A stretch of 64,000 nucleotides of DNA from Lewinellaceae bacterium (GCA_020636405.1 JACJXW010000006.1:186001-250000); one strand, 5' to 3'; positions 50,074 to 58,848 are shown, numbered from the stretch's first letter. Made by a program: numbers and translations. Notes: generated by a model not told the origin, from the sequence alone.

Positions 50074-50694
50074 TTAAAAAACAGTTCGCAACCCTACTGC
50101 GATGCCCATGGAGAAGATCTGGTGACGGGCGTCCGTATCTTTGCCGCTAATGGTGTTCCACTGGTAGGCGGGGTTGATGGTGAGCCAGGGCCTGCCGATG
50201 CGTACCAGGCAGGTGAGCCCGCCTTCCATGAAGCGCCGCCGGCGTAGTTCAGCTTGTGCCGGATAACCAGTGGTGGGGTGGAAAAAACCAGCGCGGAGAC
50301 TGGGCCCCAGCCGGAAATTATCCCTCCGGACGAGGTACCCTTCTCCCCGAATGAACAGGTGGAGGAACTGGATGAAACTTTCAGAAACAGTATAGGAGTA
50401 TCCCCGCCCCCGCCGGTTCTGGTTGACCCGCAATTCGTTATCGAAAAATACGGTATAGGCCATGCCCGCTCCGATACTATACCTCTTTGCTTGATAGCCT
50501 CCCTGCAGATACCCTTCCAAAAAGGGGGAAAAGTGGCTGTAGTCCAACCCTTCGCCAGCAAATACCCCTTGATCATTCTTCCCAAGGTTGTACTGCCAGA
50601 TGCCGGAACGGAAAGCCAGGCCGGGTTCGGCAAACCAGGATTGAGCGGACAAAACAAAGGGCAGCAGGCACCACAAGGTGGTCAACATTTTCAT
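50074..50694 (-). CDS. Outer-membrane beta-barrel-like protein of unknown function
   Basis: A 206-residue protein. The ATG at 50694 gives a signal peptide (MKMLTTLWCLLPFVLSAQS); the frame extends upstream into the T9SS gene without support. The mature part has alternating strands with aromatic ends (FAEPGLAFRSGIWQYNLG, YSIGAGMAYTVFF, RGEGYLVRRDNFRLGPSLRAGFF, GGLTCLVRIGRPWLTINPAYQWN, IAVGLRTVF). It fits a small 8- or 10-strand barrel. No domain name recognised. It follows the T9SS protein gene on the same strand by 59 bases. Confidence 0.7.
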   Translation of the reverse strand: MKMLTTLWCLLPFVLSAQSWFAEPGLAFRSGIWQYNLGKNDQGVFAGEGLDYSHFSPFLEGYLQGGYQAKRYSIGAGMAYTVFFDNELRVNQNRRGRGYSYTVSESFIQFLHLFIRGEGYLVRRDNFRLGPSLRAGFFHPTTGYPAQAELRRRRFMEGGLTCLVRIGRPWLTINPAYQWNTISGKDTDARHQIFSMGIAVGLRTVF

Positions 50695-50753
50695 GGGGTT
50701 GACTTTGAGTTCAGCGGCACAAGTTAGGGGTACGGCAGCTGTAATGCAACACC

Positions 50754-52967
50754 TTACCGAAGGGCCACCAGCCGGCTGCTCCAACTGAGCCCCGGGCCGG
50801 TGAGTTTTAAAATATATACCCCCGGTTGTAAGCTTCCGAGGGTTACCGGTAGGCGGTTTTGCCCTTTCTGGAGCACTATCCGCTGTTGGCCGACAGCCTG
50901 TCCGCTGGTACTATAGATCAGGAGGTTGGCCTCCAGCATGCCTTCGACGGCCGCTTCCAGCACGGCCACACCTCCCTGGAGAGGGTTGGGCACTATCCGG
51001 ATGGCTGTTTTTCCCTGGGCGGCCTCAAGGGTAGAGATTAAGGGTTCCGGCCCGTGGAGGTAAAAGGCCGAGAAGCCTGGCGTCAGGAAATCAACATAAT
51101 AATCCGTTTCGTTGATCTGGCCAAAACCCTCCTGGTTGATGAGCTCTCCTCCGCCGGTATAGGGCCCGCATTCCCCCTCCGGTACCCGGGTCAGCGCCAG
51201 TCCGGCCGGCGTATCGATGCCGGTGGCGGCGGCCTGTAGCGACTGGAATTCTTCGGCGGTGAAGTACAGCCTCAGCCGTACCGGGCTTAGCGGTTGCTGC
51301 TCCGTAGAAATGGCCCAGTTGCGGTCGAGATAGGGGGCGCCGGCCCCGTCCAGGCGGACATCTCCGTTGTTTACCTGATATTGGACACGGATGGCGCCCA
51401 TTGGATTGCCGCCGTCGGCAATGGAAGCGATGAGCCTGCCACCATCAAAGGCGTGCCGCCAGATGTTGGCGCCGGAGGCGATGGGGGTGTTGGAGGCATC
51501 GGTGCAATCCATGTATCCTTCACCCGGGCCGCAGGCCAGGCCGGCGTCTTCGAGGAGCAGCTCAAAAGGGCCGCTTTCCCCATTAAACCCATCTACCTGC
51601 AGGTAGTAGGTTTTTCCGGGGACCAGGCAGCGTATGCTGTTCAGCATGGCTTCGCCCCGGGAACTGCCGGGGATATCGTCGTTGGCGGCCACCAGTATGG
51701 CCCCGCCGGTGGTGATGGCCTGGCAACTGTCTGCCTCCCAGAGGGCCAGCTGGGTATTGAAGTAATTGGCCCGGATCGTGATGCTTCCCGACGGCGGGGC
51801 TTCAAAGCTAAACCAAACGGAATTTTCCGCTCCTTGCCCGTCACACCAGGCCTCCTCCGATTGGCAATCGCCATCGGGGGGAGCCGGCTCTCCGGCCTGG
51901 GCAGTAGCGTTGAAGTTCGTCCCGGCCATCGGACAGGGCGATGGGCCTACCTCGATGGCGATGGCGTTGCATGCGTCGTCATTGGCAGGCACGAAGCTGC
52001 TCTGGGTGCAGTAGTCGTAGGAGTCATGGAGGACAAAATAAGTGCTGCTGACGCTGTAGCTCCCGTCAGGCCCTATTCCGTAGATCGGAAGGGTAATGTT
52101 GGCGGGGAAGAATACGGCATCATCACAATCGATGAAATAGAGGTTGTCCGCCGGGTTTGGAGAGAAGGCGTAGGTGATGTCTCCATCAGAACAGCAAGAT
52201 AAAAAGTCTTCCACCCGGAGGGCGATCTGCCCTTCCGGCGGCAATACATATACCAGTCCGTTGTAGACGGGAAAGCTGCTGCCGGCGCCGCCGGAGGTAC
52301 ACAGGCCCGTCTCGTCGTTCAGCAGTGCATAGGTGTAGGTAACGGCCAGGCCGCCGGTTGGGATATCCAGGAGGTAGATCGATACCGGAATGGTGCCAAT
52401 ATCAGCGCAGGTGAGCGTCAGGAGGCTATCGGCCGGGCTCTGAGAGAAGGAAAACAGGGGCGTACCTCCATTGGGTAGGGAGTAGGCGGCGACAAAGTCG
52501 GAGGCGCGTAGTACGGTCTCTCCGCTACCGTCGATGCCATAGGCAAGCCCCAGGTTGGCCTGCAGGCTGGGCGCCTCAAGCGGGAATGTCCCTCCCTGAC
52601 ACACGTCGAAGTTGTCCTGGAGAAGAACGGCGGTCTCGTAGGCCGTCCACTGGCCCAGAGCATTGCGCACCCAAGCCCGGACGACGTTGAAACCTACGTG
52701 GCTGCAGTCCAGCGCCAGGGCCGGCCCTGCCGTTGGCGGCGGCTGGGGCCCGGGCGCATCCGGCCCGGGAAAGCCGATCCGGACTTCCTCGACGGAGCAC
52801 AACTCGCCGATGACAAAACAGCTGGCGGGCACGCTGGCCTGCCCGTTCGGTTGCAGGCTGGTGGCAATGCCGTCCTTGACGGAGATGATGCCGGCGCCAT
52901 AAGCGGAAAATGAAATTGAAATGACGAAAAGGCTGGTAAATACCAGAGCGCGGTAAAGAGAGTACAT
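50754..52967 (-). CDS. Large secreted repeat protein with T9SS sorting signal
   Basis: A 737-residue protein. I start at the ATG at 52967 (MYSLYRALVFTSLFVISISFSAYG, signal peptide). The first 340 residues contain four copies of an approximately 90-residue unit (recurring YVLPPEGQIALRVEDFLSCCSDG-, PADSLLTLTCADIGTIPVSIYLLD-type segments). Residues 345-500 resemble a domain with NDDACNAIAIEVGPSPCPMAGTNFNATAQAGEPAPPDGDC and STRGEAMLNSIRCLVPGKTYYLQVDGF, common in Bacteroidota surface proteins. The C-terminus is a type A T9SS sorting domain (IRIVPNPLQGGVAVLEAAVEG ... LQPGVYILKLTGPG). Likely a surface or secreted structural protein. Confidence 0.83.
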   Translation of the reverse strand: MYSLYRALVFTSLFVISISFSAYGAGIISVKDGIATSLQPNGQASVPASCFVIGELCSVEEVRIGFPGPDAPGPQPPPTAGPALALDCSHVGFNVVRAWVRNALGQWTAYETAVLLQDNFDVCQGGTFPLEAPSLQANLGLAYGIDGSGETVLRASDFVAAYSLPNGGTPLFSFSQSPADSLLTLTCADIGTIPVSIYLLDIPTGGLAVTYTYALLNDETGLCTSGGAGSSFPVYNGLVYVLPPEGQIALRVEDFLSCCSDGDITYAFSPNPADNLYFIDCDDAVFFPANITLPIYGIGPDGSYSVSSTYFVLHDSYDYCTQSSFVPANDDACNAIAIEVGPSPCPMAGTNFNATAQAGEPAPPDGDCQSEEAWCDGQGAENSVWFSFEAPPSGSITIRANYFNTQLALWEADSCQAITTGGAILVAANDDIPGSSRGEAMLNSIRCLVPGKTYYLQVDGFNGESGPFELLLEDAGLACGPGEGYMDCTDASNTPIASGANIWRHAFDGGRLIASIADGGNPMGAIRVQYQVNNGDVRLDGAGAPYLDRNWAISTEQQPLSPVRLRLYFTAEEFQSLQAAATGIDTPAGLALTRVPEGECGPYTGGGELINQEGFGQINETDYYVDFLTPGFSAFYLHGPEPLISTLEAAQGKTAIRIVPNPLQGGVAVLEAAVEGMLEANLLIYSTSGQAVGQQRIVLQKGQNRLPVTLGSLQPGVYILKLTGPGLSWSSRLVALR

Positions 52968-53441
52968 GCAGTTGAGGGTTTTGGTATGAAGTAAAATTAG
53001 GACGTTTATTTCGTTTCCCCAAACGGAATATTTGCAGTTCGAAAGAGCAGGCGAGCGCACCTCAGGGCTACTTAATGGTAGGTTGCAGCGAACCGTTTTC
53101 GTCCTCCTGGACTGAAAATTTTTTGGTGAATAATTTTAACCCCTCCTGGTATTTGGCAATGGAATATTCATGGAGGAACGAAATCCAAAAAATCCTTTCA
53201 TTCTTTATTTTTTCGAATTTACTGGCCGGGGCAGATCTCTTCTCTGTCAAGCGGGCAGTAGTATATACAAGAATGGGACATTATGGCCAGAATAATAACA
53301 ACCAAAACGGGATTCGCGAGGCGGCTTTTCCACTGGGCGGGTATTTCCACCACATTTCTAGGTATTTCCATGAATTTCCGCGTTTTTGTTCAGGCGCCGA
53401 GGTTACCCTCTGATTTACTGCTTAAACTGCTCCCTCTCTCC
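52968..53441. other. Gene-free interval with TTTCCA-type repeats
   Basis: A 60-codon minus-strand frame at 53068-53250 (starting MTEKRSAPASKFEKIKNERI) is possible but has no recognisable features. At 53330-53390, TTTCCACTG, TTTCCACCA, TTTCTAGG, TTTCCATGA and TTTCCGCG form a loose array of about 11-base units. Nothing else was recognised. Confidence 0.5.
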
Positions 53442-54530
53442 TCATGGGATCGGCCGCGACAACCGAAACTCCACCCTCCGGTTCTTCAGCCTGCCCGCAG
53501 CCGTGCTGTTGGTAGAAATGGGGTACTGTTCACCAAAGCCTTTGGCGGAGAGCCTTTTTTCCGGTATGCCCAGGCTGCGCAGATGAGTGGCGACGGACTG
53601 TGCCCGGCGGCTGGACAGCTGCTGGTTGGCCTCGGCGCCGCCAACGCTATCGGTATGTCCGAAGATATCGAGCTTTAAGGAAGGGTGCTGCCGCATGATC
53701 TCCGCCAGGCGGGCCAGCTCTGCTTTGGAAATGGGCAACAGGTTGGCGCTGCCGCTTTCGAATTGAAGGTTTTCCAGGGTTATGACCTCCCCTTCGATCA
53801 GTTTTTTGCCTTTAGGGCCGTCGAGTTCCAGCGGTTTGGCCTCTTCTATGATAGTGAATTCCAGTTTTTCGAAGCAGACCTCATGGCGGTTGTTATAGGC
53901 GCCGGTAGCGGCGGTGACACCCCAGTAGACCTTGCTGTTGCCCCTGAACACGCTGCCGACGATATCTCCCCGGTAGTTGAGCACCTGTTTGCCGTCGAGG
54001 TCAATGGTGAGCTGCTGGTTGCCCGGCGACCAGTTGACCGCCAGCGCATGTTCCCGGCAGTCCTCGATATTGGGAATGCGCACCGGGCCGGCCAGGCTGT
54101 AGCCGTGGTGCACGCTGCCATCTCGCAGCAAGGCGATGTGGTCCTGGTAGGGGTCGCCCAGGTGCTCGTTGAGCCAGGTGTCGATCTCGATGCCCAGGGA
54201 GGGTTCCAGGCCGGCAAAGCCCATACCTTCGCCCTGGTAGCCGGTGCGGCGGGCGTGGGGGTGAAAAACAAAAACGATGCCATCGGCCCCGGCGGCGTCC
54301 TTACAGCCCATCATTACCTGCAGCTCCATGACGAAGGGCTGGTTGAGGTCGATGGCTTGCCGGTGCCAGGCCGAGCCGCCGGCCCAGATGCGGTCGGGCG
54401 TCAGGCGAATACAGTTGGCCCCGGTGATGACCGCATCGCCCGAGAGGTTGAAATCGTTGATGTTGGCTTTCTGCGCCCGGGAGCTCAATAGCAGGAAGAA
54501 GAAAAAGAAGAGAAGGTACAAATGCTTCAT
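53442..54530 (-). CDS. OmpA-family protein with N-terminal lectin-like domain
   Basis: A 362-residue protein; the ATG at 54530 opens a signal peptide (HLYLLFFFFFLLLSSRAQ). Residues 20-235 form an L-type (legume-like) lectin fold: FNLSGDAVITGANCIRLTP, GADGIVFVFHP, GLEPSLGIEIDTWLNEHLGDPYQDHIALLRDG and RGNSKVYWGVTAATGAYNNRHEVCF. Residues 250-362 are an OmpA peptidoglycan-binding domain: LENLQFESGSANLLPISKAEL, LDIFGHTDSVGGAEANQQLSSRRAQSVATHL and GRLKNRRVEFRL. It may link a carbohydrate ligand to the cell wall. The pairing of domains is less common. Confidence 0.88.
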   Translation of the reverse strand: MKHLYLLFFFFFLLLSSRAQKANINDFNLSGDAVITGANCIRLTPDRIWAGGSAWHRQAIDLNQPFVMELQVMMGCKDAAGADGIVFVFHPHARRTGYQGEGMGFAGLEPSLGIEIDTWLNEHLGDPYQDHIALLRDGSVHHGYSLAGPVRIPNIEDCREHALAVNWSPGNQQLTIDLDGKQVLNYRGDIVGSVFRGNSKVYWGVTAATGAYNNRHEVCFEKLEFTIIEEAKPLELDGPKGKKLIEGEVITLENLQFESGSANLLPISKAELARLAEIMRQHPSLKLDIFGHTDSVGGAEANQQLSSRRAQSVATHLRSLGIPEKRLSAKGFGEQYPISTNSTAAGRLKNRRVEFRLSRPIP

Positions 54531-54690
54531 AACAGCCAGGTTTTCAGCTTCAAGATAACAAATTAACGGGACACATGCCGGGCGGGTTGTGCACATGCGG
54601 AGCTTTAAAACTGGCCAAAAGGATTCCCCAATAGAGGCCTTCCTGAAAACCTGGGTTTTGTACAGAATCAAAATGAAGCAAAGGAACAGG

Positions 54691-54827
54691 TGTGATTTAT
54701 GACGTTTGATTTATGATGTTTGATTTATGATGTGCGATTTTTGATGTTACTCCCGGGTACAATTCTCCGCGAGGGCTGCACCCGGAACATCGTACATCAA
54801 AAATCGCACATCGCACATCAAAAATCA
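54691..54827 (-). repeat. GATTTTTGATGT hairpin array at the cysN stop
   Basis: On the minus strand the cysN stop TGA (54825-54827) begins TTTTTGATGTGCGATGTGCG and GATTTTTGATG units. After a loop of about 25 bases closed by CCCGGG/CCCGGG, the complementary arm ACATCAAAAATCGCACATC, CATAAATCAAACATCATAAATC follows. Same family as 44066-44187. Confidence 0.85.
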
Positions 54828-56084
54828 AATGATCATCCCCGCGCCCACCGTCTCATTCGTCCCTTCATCCACAAAGATGAGGCTGCCGGTGATCCGGTTT
54901 TTGCGGTAAGCGTCGTAGAACAGCGGTTTGGTGGAGCGGATGACCACCCGGGCGATATCGTTCATGCCGATATTCTGGTCCACCATATTTCGGTGCAGGC
55001 TGTTGATGTCGAGCTTGTAGCGGATCTCCCGGATGACGCAGCGGGCTTCCTGGGTGGTGTGCAGGATGGTGTACTTGCCGCGCAACTGCAGGGGCTTTTC
55101 ATGGAACCAGCACACCATGACTTCCATATCCTGGCTCACCTCGGGGTGGTTGTTCTCGCGCACGATCATATCGCCCCGGCTGAGGTCGAGGTCGTCTTCC
55201 AGGAGAAGGGTGACGGACATGGGTGCGTAAGCCTCCTCCAGCTCTCCGTCGTAGGTGTCTATTTTGGCGATCTTACTGGTGAAGCCCGAAGGCAGCAGCA
55301 TGACGGTGTCCCCTCTTTTGAATACGCCTCCGGCAACCCGGCCGGCGTAGCCCCGGTAGTCGTGGAACTCATCGGTATTGGGGCGCACTACGTATTGTAC
55401 CGGGAAGCGGCAGTCGATGAAGTTGTGGTCGCTGCCAATGTGCACGTTCTCCAGGTAGTAGAGCAGGGTGGTGCCGCCGTACCAGTCCATATTCTTGGAT
55501 TTGTCCACTACGTTGTCTCCCTTCAGGGCGGAGATGGGGATGAAGTGCACGTCGCGTACATCCAGCTTGTAGGAGAACTCTTCGAATTCCTGTTTGATTT
55601 CCTCGTATCGCTCTTCATTGTAGTCCACCAGGTCCATCTTGTTGATGCAGACCACCAGGTGAGGGATCTGCAGCAGGGAGGCGATGAAGGCGTGGCGGCG
55701 GGTTTGTTCCAGCACGCCCTTTCGGGCATCAATGAGGATGAGGGCTACGTTGGCCGTCGAGGCGCCGGTCACCATATTGCGGGTATACTGAATATGGCCC
55801 GGAGTATCAGCAATAATGAATTTGCGGCGAGGCGTGGAAAAGTAGCGGTAGGCCACATCGATGGTGATGCCCTGCTCGCGCTCGGCCTTGAGCCCGTCGG
55901 TCAGCAGCGCCAGGTTGACGCCTTCCTCTCCGCGGCGTTCACTGCTCACGCGCACGGCTTCGTACTGGTCTTCAAATATGGACTTGCTGTCGTATAGCAG
56001 CCGCCCGATGAGGGTTGATTTTCCGTCGTCAACACTGCCGGCTGTGGTGAAGCGCAGCAGTTCCATGTGTTTGGCGTCTAGCAT
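54825..56084 (-). CDS. cysN: Sulfate adenylyltransferase subunit 1 (GTPase), CysN
   Basis: A 419-residue GTPase. G1 AGSVDDGKST is at residues 15-24, G3 DTPGH near 92, G4 NKMD near 146 and GSVDDGKSTLIGRLLYDSK is characteristic of CysN. Domains II and III follow (RFPVQYVVRPNTDEFHDYRGYAGRVAGG). With CysD it activates sulfate to adenylylsulfate using GTP hydrolysis. There is no fused CysC kinase domain; the kinase is separate at 57922..58527. Unusually, it is separated from cysD by a four-helix-bundle gene flanked by repeat arrays. Confidence 0.95.
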   Translation of the reverse strand: MLDAKHMELLRFTTAGSVDDGKSTLIGRLLYDSKSIFEDQYEAVRVSSERRGEEGVNLALLTDGLKAEREQGITIDVAYRYFSTPRRKFIIADTPGHIQYTRNMVTGASTANVALILIDARKGVLEQTRRHAFIASLLQIPHLVVCINKMDLVDYNEERYEEIKQEFEEFSYKLDVRDVHFIPISALKGDNVVDKSKNMDWYGGTTLLYYLENVHIGSDHNFIDCRFPVQYVVRPNTDEFHDYRGYAGRVAGGVFKRGDTVMLLPSGFTSKIAKIDTYDGELEEAYAPMSVTLLLEDDLDLSRGDMIVRENNHPEVSQDMEVMVCWFHEKPLQLRGKYTILHTTQEARCVIREIRYKLDINSLHRNMVDQNIGMNDIARVVIRSTKPLFYDAYRKNRITGSLIFVDEGTNETVGAGMII

Positions 56085-56166
56085 ATTCGGATCTTGATTT
56101 TCAATCAGTGGTTATTTTTAGTTCTGGAGTTCTTTTTATTGTGTATGGGTAGGGCTGGTATATGGC

Positions 56167-56262
56167 GGTGTAGGGTGTACGGTGTACGGGTGTACGGTGT
56201 ACGGTGTACGGTGTACGGGTGTACGGTGTACGGGTGTACGGTGTACGGGTGTAGGGGTAGTA
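56167..56262 (+). repeat. GGTGTACG array on the cysN side of the four-helix-bundle gene
   Basis: About 12 units of GGTGTACG or GGGTGTACG on the plus strand. The complementary word, within a 35-base repeat, lies on the other side of the gene at 56686-56915. Confidence 0.9.
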
Positions 56263-56296
56263 GCCAGTTGTCTAAATTTACAATTAGGAAACATAA

Positions 56297-56641
56297 TTAC
56301 CTTTGCGCTTTGATTGAATTGACGATGATGCCCAGCAGGACGTTTGCCTCCTTCATTATAGGTTCAATTTTGTCGTCCCAGCCATTCAAAAGGCGTTGGA
56401 GCATATCGAGCCAGACTATAGATTCATCCAGTTCCTCCTCTACAATTTTTCTTTTGTAAATAAGGTCCTTTTTGGATTTTCCGCGGTTACTGGCACTGTA
56501 ATTGGCTGCAGAGGATGTAGCTGATCTGATGAGCTGCCGTTTAATGATGTTAAACTCATCGGCTGAGGGCAGGCCCCGGCAAAGCAGGATCACATTTAGA
56601 GCCCACACTTTGAATCTTTCCAGTAAAGCCTCTTTGTCCAT
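56297..56641 (-). CDS. Four-helix-bundle protein of the S23/IVP (Avd-like) family
   Basis: A 114-residue helical protein: LLERFKVWALNVILLCRGLPSADEFNIIKRQLIRSATSSAANYSASNRGKSKKDLIYKRKIVEEELDESIVWLDML. The central RQLIRSATSSAANYSASNRG aligns with the signature of the 23S intervening-sequence protein family, the more Avd-like branch than the copy at 20115. It lies in the cysD-cysN gap, in the same orientation, with 213 bases to cysN and 272 to cysD. G/T-rich and C/A-rich word arrays bracket it, as they do the other copy. No reverse transcriptase or template repeat is present. Function unknown. Confidence 0.87.
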   Translation of the reverse strand: MDKEALLERFKVWALNVILLCRGLPSADEFNIIKRQLIRSATSSAANYSASNRGKSKKDLIYKRKIVEEELDESIVWLDMLQRLLNGWDDKIEPIMKEANVLLGIIVNSIKAQR

Positions 56642-56685
56642 TTGCCATTTTTTATAGATCTCAGATTTTTACCTCATTTTTGACG

Positions 56686-56915
56686 CCACCGTACACCCTT
56701 CAGCCCAGCGCTTGCCCCGCCCACCGTACACCCTTCAGCCCAGCGCCTGCCCCGTCCACCGTACACCCTTCAGCCCAGCGCCTGCCCCGTCCACCGTACA
56801 CCCTTCAGCCCAACGCCTGCCCCGTCCACCGTACACCCTTCAGCCCAGCGCCTGCCCCGTACATGCTCCATGGCCAGCTCTGCCCAGTCCACCGTACACC
56901 GCACACCGTCCATCA
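56686..56915 (-). repeat. 35-base minisatellite (five copies) containing CCACCGTACACCC, ending at the cysD stop
   Basis: Five copies start at 56686, 56721, 56756, 56791 and 56826, exactly 35 bases apart and differing by one or two bases. Further CCACCGTACACC-type words lie at 56888-56912. On the minus strand the series starts at the cysD stop TGA (56913-56915) as TGATGGACGGTGTGCGGTG. The word is the complement of that at 56167-56262. Confidence 0.92.
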
Positions 56916-57821
56916 AAAATACCCCTGCTTCTTCCTATCCTCCATCGCCGTTTCCGAGCGTTTGTCATCGGCGCGCCCCCCCCGTTCGGTTTGCCGGGCG
57001 GCGGCAACCTCCTGGATGATATCTTCGATGGTGGCGGCCTCAGATCGCCAGACCCCGGTGCAGGTCATGTCGCCGATGGTGCGGCATCGAACGGTCATTT
57101 CCCGTACGGAAGCTTCCTCTTCCGGCCGTTTGGCGATGTATTCACAATCGGCCAGCAGAATACCGTCGCGTTCGAAGACTTTGCGCTGGTGGGCGAAATA
57201 GAGGCTGGGCAGTTCTACCTTTTCTTCCGCCAGGTACATCCACACATCCAGCTCTGTCCAGTTGCTGATGGGGAAGACGCGGAAGTGTTCGCCGAAGTGT
57301 TTCTTGCCGTTAAAGATGTTCCACAGTTCGGGGCGCTGGTTCTTGGGGTCCCACTGGCCGAATTCGTCGCGGTGGGAGAAGAAGCGTTCTTTGGCGCGGG
57401 CCTTTTCTTCGTCCCGGCGGCCGCCCCCGAGGGCAGCATCGTACTTGCCTTTTTCCAGGGCTTCCAGCAGGGTGGTGGTCTGCAGGTAATTGCGGCTGGC
57501 GTTGTAACCTTTTTCCTCTACGACCAGCCCCCGGTCGATGGCTTCCTGAACGGAGCCGACGATGAGCTTGGCCCCTGTTTTTTCCACCAGGCTGTCCCTG
57601 AACTCCAGTGTTTCAGGAAAGTTGTGGCCGGTGTCGATGTGCAGCAGGGGGAAGGGGATCTTGGCCGGGTAGAAGGCCTTCATGGCCAGGTGTACCATGA
57701 GGATGGAGTCCTTGCCGCCGGAAAACATCAGCACCGGCCGTTCGAATTGGGAAGCCACTTCGCGGATCACGTAGATGGATTCCGACTCGAGTTCTTTCAG
57801 GTGGTTCAGATGATAACTCAT
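56913..57821 (-). CDS. cysD: Sulfate adenylyltransferase subunit 2, CysD
   Basis: A 302-residue PP-loop enzyme. The ATP-binding loop SGGKDS is at residues 34-39, followed by LHIDTGHNFPETLEFRD near 80 and AALGGGRRDEEKARAKERFFSHRDEFGQWDPKNQRPELWN near 130-165, all typical of CysD. It forms the catalytic adenylyl transfer subunit of ATP sulfurylase with CysN. Encoded after cysC by 100 bases on the same strand. Its stop codon adjoins the 35-base minisatellite that separates it from the four-helix-bundle gene. Confidence 0.95.
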   Translation of the reverse strand: MSYHLNHLKELESESIYVIREVASQFERPVLMFSGGKDSILMVHLAMKAFYPAKIPFPLLHIDTGHNFPETLEFRDSLVEKTGAKLIVGSVQEAIDRGLVVEEKGYNASRNYLQTTTLLEALEKGKYDAALGGGRRDEEKARAKERFFSHRDEFGQWDPKNQRPELWNIFNGKKHFGEHFRVFPISNWTELDVWMYLAEEKVELPSLYFAHQRKVFERDGILLADCEYIAKRPEEEASVREMTVRCRTIGDMTCTGVWRSEAATIEDIIQEVAAARQTERGGRADDKRSETAMEDRKKQGYF

Positions 57822-57921
57822 ATAATAGTTGTCTGTTCCCGTCTCTTCCGAGCGGGCCTTTTCACCTGCCGTGGCGGTTATGGCCCGCAGGGACGGGTTA
57901 ATTTAGTTGTGGTTTTTCCGG

Positions 57922-58527
57922 TTAGGCTCTCGGATACTTGATGATGGGTTCTATGAATTCGTAAATGGCCCGGACGCTATCGTTAAGGTCCATCTGGTCG
58001 GTGCGCACTTCCAGCGCCGGGTTCTCAGGCGGCTCATAGGGCGCGTCGATACCTGTGAACCCTGTTATTTCTCCGGCGCGGGCCTTTTTGTAGAGGCCTT
58101 TGACGTCGCGGGCTTCGCAAACTTCCAGCGGTGCATTGATATAGATCTCTATGAAGTCCTCTTCGCCGATGATTTCCTGAGCCATTCGCCGGATGGCCCG
58201 GGTTGGGCTGATAAAGGAATTGATGGTTATAATACCGCTGCTGAGATATAGCTTGGAAAGTTCTGCGATGCGGCGGATATTTTCCCGACGGCCTTCGTCG
58301 CTGAAGTCCACGTTATTGTTCAGGCCGGTGCGGACGTTGTCGCCATCCAGCGCTTGTGGGAAGTACCCTTCGTTGTAAAGGCGCCGTTCCAGGTGCTGGG
58401 CAATGGTACTTTTTCCGGAGCCGGACAAGCCGGTCAGCCACAGTACTTTGCTGCGTTGCCGTAGCCGGTGTTCGCGGTCGCTGCGTTGGAGAAAGCGGTC
58501 GAAAATGGGATGGAGATGCTTGTTCAA
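57922..58527 (-). CDS. cysC: Adenylylsulfate kinase, CysC
   Basis: A 201-residue kinase. Walker A GLSGSGKST is at residues 33-41, followed by DGDNVRTGLNNNVDFSDEGRRENIRR near 60-85 and FISPTRAIRRMAQEIIGEEDFIEIYINAPLEVCEARDVKGLYKKARAGEI, where LYKKAR is the family's C-terminal signature. It phosphorylates adenylylsulfate to PAPS. The start is a TTG at 58527; no in-frame ATG fits, because the protein would lose conserved residues. It follows DUF2061 by 48 bases. Confidence 0.94.
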   Translation of the reverse strand: MNKHLHPIFDRFLQRSDREHRLRQRSKVLWLTGLSGSGKSTIAQHLERRLYNEGYFPQALDGDNVRTGLNNNVDFSDEGRRENIRRIAELSKLYLSSGIITINSFISPTRAIRRMAQEIIGEEDFIEIYINAPLEVCEARDVKGLYKKARAGEITGFTGIDAPYEPPENPALEVRTDQMDLNDSVRAIYEFIEPIIKYPRA

Positions 58528-58575
58528 GGCAATTCTTCTTTGGTGAAAAATCGGTGCAAAGTAACGGCAAAAGTC

Positions 58576-58848
58576 TTACTTACCCAAATCCACTTCTTCC
58601 TTTCCATGTTTATCGAAGACATGGCGGACTGTTCCTCGGGGCACCATCTGCCAGGCCCGTTCGTGGAGGTAGTAAATGGCCAGCTTGATGACCAGTTCGA
58701 GGCCTGCCACAATACTGGATTTCTGGAGCACATCATCACATCCGGTACCGGAAAAAACAAAAAAGGCCAGAATAAAGGTGGTTCCGGTAGCAATCATACG
58801 CCAGGTAATGGCCTTAAGGATGCTTCGAAGTTTCGATTCTTTTTCCAT
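58576..58848 (-). CDS. DUF2061 membrane protein
   Basis: A 90-residue protein with two probable membrane helices (ITWRMIATGTTFILAFFVF and IVAGLELVIKLAIYYLHERAW). The KAITWRMIATG...ELVIKLAIYYLHERAW pattern defines DUF2061. It frequently lies beside cysC or other sulfate-assimilation genes, as here, where it is the first gene of the sulfate-activation operon. A role in sulfate or sulfite transport has been suggested but is not established. Confidence 0.85.
   Translation of the reverse strand: MEKESKLRSILKAITWRMIATGTTFILAFFVFSGTGCDDVLQKSSIVAGLELVIKLAIYYLHERAWQMVPRGTVRHVFDKHGKEEVDLGK

Noticed and set aside
53068..53250. Minus-strand frame of 60 codons before the large T9SS gene
   Set aside because: The composition could be coding, but there is no motif, start signal or homologue I can name; mentioned only within the gap entry.
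54720..55997. Plus-strand open frame of 425 codons opposite cysN
   Set aside because: It starts in a repeat hairpin and runs antisense to CysN, which shows all GTPase motifs.
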